A stretch of DNA of 33,367 bases, from positions 1-33,367 of the forward strand of contig CACHBB010000011.1 of NCBI GenBank assembly GCA_902577945.1. The letters run 5' to 3'. Below the pieces are notes generated by a model that saw only the letters and a program-made list of their open reading frames with translations, was not told the DNA's origin and ran no database searches. This document shows, in pieces, positions 31,477-33,367 of this stretch. Source of the DNA: an uncultured Alphaproteobacteria bacterium. GTDB taxonomy: Bacteria; Pseudomonadota; Alphaproteobacteria; HIMB59; GCA-002718135. The position numbers and the translations under genes were made by a program. Each line of letters starts with the position of its first letter. Within the stretch, counting starts at the first letter, position 1.

Positions 31477-32841
31477 TTAAGCAACTTCAGGTATTTGAGA
31501 GATAGAATTGTTAATACCCTCCTCATCAATTACATCATCTGCCATACTTCCATTAAGATAATCATCATAAGCAGACATGTCAAAATAACCATGACCACAT
31601 AAGTTAAAGAGAATTGTTTTCGATTCACCCTTTTTCTTGCAATCAAGAGCTGCATCTATTGCACCTTTTACTGCATGATTACCTTCAGGAGCTGGTATTA
31701 TACCTTCCTGCTTAGCAAATGTTAATCCTGCTTCAAAGCAATCTTTTTGAGCATATGCTTTTGCTCTCATTAAACCTAGTTCATACAGGTGACTTAAATG
31801 ATATGACATACCATGGTATCTTAAGCCTCCTGAATGATTAGCTGGAGGTAAGAAATCTGATCCTAAAGTATGCATTTTAATTAATGGAGTCATTTTAGCC
31901 ATATCTCCATGGTCATATGCATATTTACCTTTTGTAAATGATGGGCATGAAGCAGGTTCACATCCTATAATATCTATTTTTTGACCACCTCTTAATTGTT
32001 GTCCTAAGAATGGAAACATTAGTCCTGATAAATTACTTCCACCACCAGTACATCCGACAATAATATCGGGGTAATCTCCTGCCATCTCCATTTGCATAAT
32101 TGCTTCATTTCCATTTATAGTTTGATGCATTAAAACATGACCTAAAACACTACCTAGTGAATATTTTGCTTTGCCACCACTTTTAACTGTAGCTTCAATA
32201 GCCTCGGAAATAGCTATTCCTAAACTACCAGGATTTTCTGGATTTTCTGAGAGAAGTTTATTACCAAAATCAGTTAATGATGAAGGACTGGCATGGCAAT
32301 TAGCACCAAATGATTGCATCATTAATTTTCGATAAGGCTTGTGATCAAAACTAACTTTAACCATAAACACTTCAATATCTATTCCAAAGATTTGTCCAGC
32401 ATAAGCCAGTGAACTTCCCCATTGTCCTGCCCCAGTTTCAGTAAAAATTTTACTGATGCCCTCTTCTTTATTAAAAAAAGCCTGAGGAACAGCAGTATTT
32501 GGTTTATGACTCCCTGTTGGACTAACTCCTTCATACTTATAATAAATTTTAGCTGGAGTATCTAAAAATTTTTCCAATCTTCTTGCTCTGAATAAAGGTG
32601 AGGGTCTCCATTGTTTATATACCTCTCTAACAGGTTCAGGGATTTCAATTTCCCTTTCTGTTGAAACCTCTTGCATTATTAAACTCATCGGGAATAACGG
32701 CGCAAAATCATCTGGACCTGCAGGTTGTTTAGTTCCAGGATGTAATGGTGGAGGTGGTGGACTTGGTAAATCTGAATTAATGTTATACCAAAACTTTGGG
32801 GCTTTGCTCTCTTCTAATAAATATTTAATTGAGTCAGTCAT
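31477..32841 (-). CDS. trpB2: TrpB2-type tryptophan synthase beta-like protein
   Basis: A fold-type II PLP enzyme of 454 residues of the TrpB2 branch, which joins indole to serine (or, in an archaeal branch, to O-phosphoserine). The PLP lysine is Lys113 in SPTGSHKPNTA, followed by TETGAGQWGSSLAYAG, VGCTGGGSNLSGLMFP (phosphate loop) and PAPEGNHAV. The long N-terminal extension typical of TrpB2 is present and includes five consecutive prolines (28-32), which would normally require elongation factor P. No trpA is nearby; TrpB2 proteins are thought to act without a TrpA partner. It stands next to the serC/serA transcript, so phosphoserine or serine as co-substrate is a reasonable thought but unproven. 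Confidence 0.92.
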   Translation of the reverse strand: MTDSIKYLLEESKAPKFWYNINSDLPSPPPPPLHPGTKQPAGPDDFAPLFPMSLIMQEVSTEREIEIPEPVREVYKQWRPSPLFRARRLEKFLDTPAKIYYKYEGVSPTGSHKPNTAVPQAFFNKEEGISKIFTETGAGQWGSSLAYAGQIFGIDIEVFMVKVSFDHKPYRKLMMQSFGANCHASPSSLTDFGNKLLSENPENPGSLGIAISEAIEATVKSGGKAKYSLGSVLGHVLMHQTINGNEAIMQMEMAGDYPDIIVGCTGGGSNLSGLMFPFLGQQLRGGQKIDIIGCEPASCPSFTKGKYAYDHGDMAKMTPLIKMHTLGSDFLPPANHSGGLRYHGMSYHLSHLYELGLMRAKAYAQKDCFEAGLTFAKQEGIIPAPEGNHAVKGAIDAALDCKKKGESKTILFNLCGHGYFDMSAYDDYLNGSMADDVIDEEGINNSISQIPEVA

Positions 32842-32885
32842 AATAAAAGTATATTGAACTAAAAATAGTTAAATATCAACAGCAA

Positions 32886-32972
32886 ATGAAGTTTTTTAGT
32901 TTTAAAAATGTATCTATTTTAATAGCTTTGTTATTGATATTATACGTATTTTTTGGGTATTTTACCCATTAA
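32886..32972 (+). CDS. possible 28-residue hydrophobic peptide
   Basis: ATG at 32886-32888, stop TAA at 32970-32972. The product starts MKFFSFKNVSILIALLLILYV and ends FTH; it has a basic N-terminus and one hydrophobic helix. It is divergent from trpB2 and its last 33 bases overlap the 3' end of the EamA gene on the other strand. AT-rich DNA yields such frames by chance, so I list it as a weak candidate only. No Shine-Dalgarno is obvious. Confidence 0.2.
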   Translation: MKFFSFKNVSILIALLLILYVFFGYFTH

Positions 32973-33367
32973 TCTATTTTGGCCTAAATACACACCAAAT
33001 AAAATCAATAAAATCCCTATTAAAGAATTAAAGCCGATCTTCTCTGAAAGCAAAATATAACCCCAAATAACAGCAAACGCAGGAATTAAATAAGCTACAT
33101 AAGATAAAAAAACTGGTCCAGAAGTTTTAGTTATATAGTATCTAAACTGAAAAGCTATTGCAGTTGGAAATATACCTAAGTAAATCACTGCATATATAGA
33201 ATTATAATTTAAATTAAAATTATTAAAATTATAACTTACATCAATTAAAAAAAATGGAATTGCGAAAATTGCACCAAATGTAGTGGCGAATGTTGTAATT
33301 GTAAATGAATCTATATGATTTAATTTTTCATAAGCTAGAATATTAGAAAACATATATCCAAAAGCAG
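32940..33367 (-). CDS. EamA/DMT-family transporter, C-terminal part (cut by window edge)
   Basis: The frame is open from the window edge to a stop at 32940-32942; the Met at 33353 is internal, since the residues before it (A-F-G-Y) continue the fold. The visible 142 residues are the second EamA repeat: FSNILAYEKLNHIDSFTITTFATTFGAIFAIPFF, YAVIYLGIFPTAIAFQFRYYITKTSGPVFLSYVAYLIPAFAVIWGYILLSEKIG and a last helix LIGILLILFGVYLGQN with a basic tail. The L-x-x-x-P-x-x-A-x-x-x-G and S-E-K-I motifs are typical. It is the third EamA gene in the window and is most like the broad YdcZ/RhaT-like exporter group. Substrate unknown. Confidence 0.85.
   Translation of the reverse strand, partial: AFGYMFSNILAYEKLNHIDSFTITTFATTFGAIFAIPFFLIDVSYNFNNFNLNYNSIYAVIYLGIFPTAIAFQFRYYITKTSGPVFLSYVAYLIPAFAVIWGYILLSEKIGFNSLIGILLILFGVYLGQNRLMGKIPKKYV

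Noticed and set aside
32955-32967. A GGGTA-TTT-TACCC hairpin as transcription terminator
   Set aside because: The stem is only five base pairs, it lies inside the EamA coding sequence, and no T run follows it on either strand in the right place.
1-33367. tRNA, rRNA, riboswitch, CRISPR, insertion sequence or prophage
   Set aside because: No cloverleaf, conserved RNA motif, repeat-spacer pattern, transposase or phage structural gene could be seen, and the gaps between genes are too short for most of these.

Overview
The window is a very AT-rich (by eye about 70-75% A+T), densely packed bacterial chromosome segment. No stretch over 300 bases lacks a gene; the longest gaps are about 85-100 bases. 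Many adjacent genes overlap by 1-20 bases. The combination of a malyl-CoA module (mtkAB, mcl), an alphaproteobacterial-type SerC, a class of RibA with a degenerate N-terminal domain, DUF4864, an SRAP protein and extreme compactness suggests a streamlined marine alphaproteobacterium (SAR11-like or AEGEAN-169/HIMB59-like). The exact clade is inference. I saw no tRNA, rRNA, CRISPR array, insertion sequence or phage module.

Layout. 1-3221: a partial EamA exporter, an acylphosphatase, a class III omega-aminotransferase, a second EamA exporter and a Bcp-type peroxiredoxin. 3223-9157: the most interesting part, a seven-gene pteridine-like cluster. It holds GTP cyclohydrolase II (ribA-like), a stand-alone RibD reductase domain, a SAM methyltransferase, a GT4 glycosyltransferase, an atypical 6-pyruvoyl-tetrahydropterin-synthase homologue, an MDR dehydrogenase (split here by a one-base frameshift) and a creatininase/ArfB-family amidohydrolase. 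Together they look like a dedicated route from GTP to a reduced, methylated and glycosylated pteridine- or pyrimidine-type molecule for which I know no described product. 9154-10888: a run of small or poorly known minus-strand genes (an ART-like protein, a histidine phosphatase, a tandem pair of small membrane-anchored paralogues and a 45-residue membrane protein). 10902-13900: mcl-mtkA-mtkB, converting malate to malyl-CoA and then glyoxylate plus acetyl-CoA.

13960-18725: an SRAP protein translationally coupled to a DUF4864 secreted protein, a LysE-type exporter, and a three-domain kinase / M23 peptidase / PLP phospho-lyase-like fusion of about 1010 residues. 18727-22321: pseudouridine catabolism (psuK, psuG), a nucleoside hydrolase and a PHYHD1-like 2-oxoglutarate oxygenase. 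22321-26169: membrane and envelope genes (two small membrane proteins, a TVP38/VTT protein, an orphan ABC-2 permease, an M20 amidohydrolase and an SLT-type lipoprotein). 26272-28131: htpG. 28124-32841: a serine block (serA, serC, DUF1015) followed by trpB2. The right edge cuts a third EamA exporter.

Most genes sit in short co-directional runs with 1-8 base overlaps or gaps, so translational coupling is probably common. Recognisable Shine-Dalgarno motifs are scarce and promoter calls are weak in this base composition.
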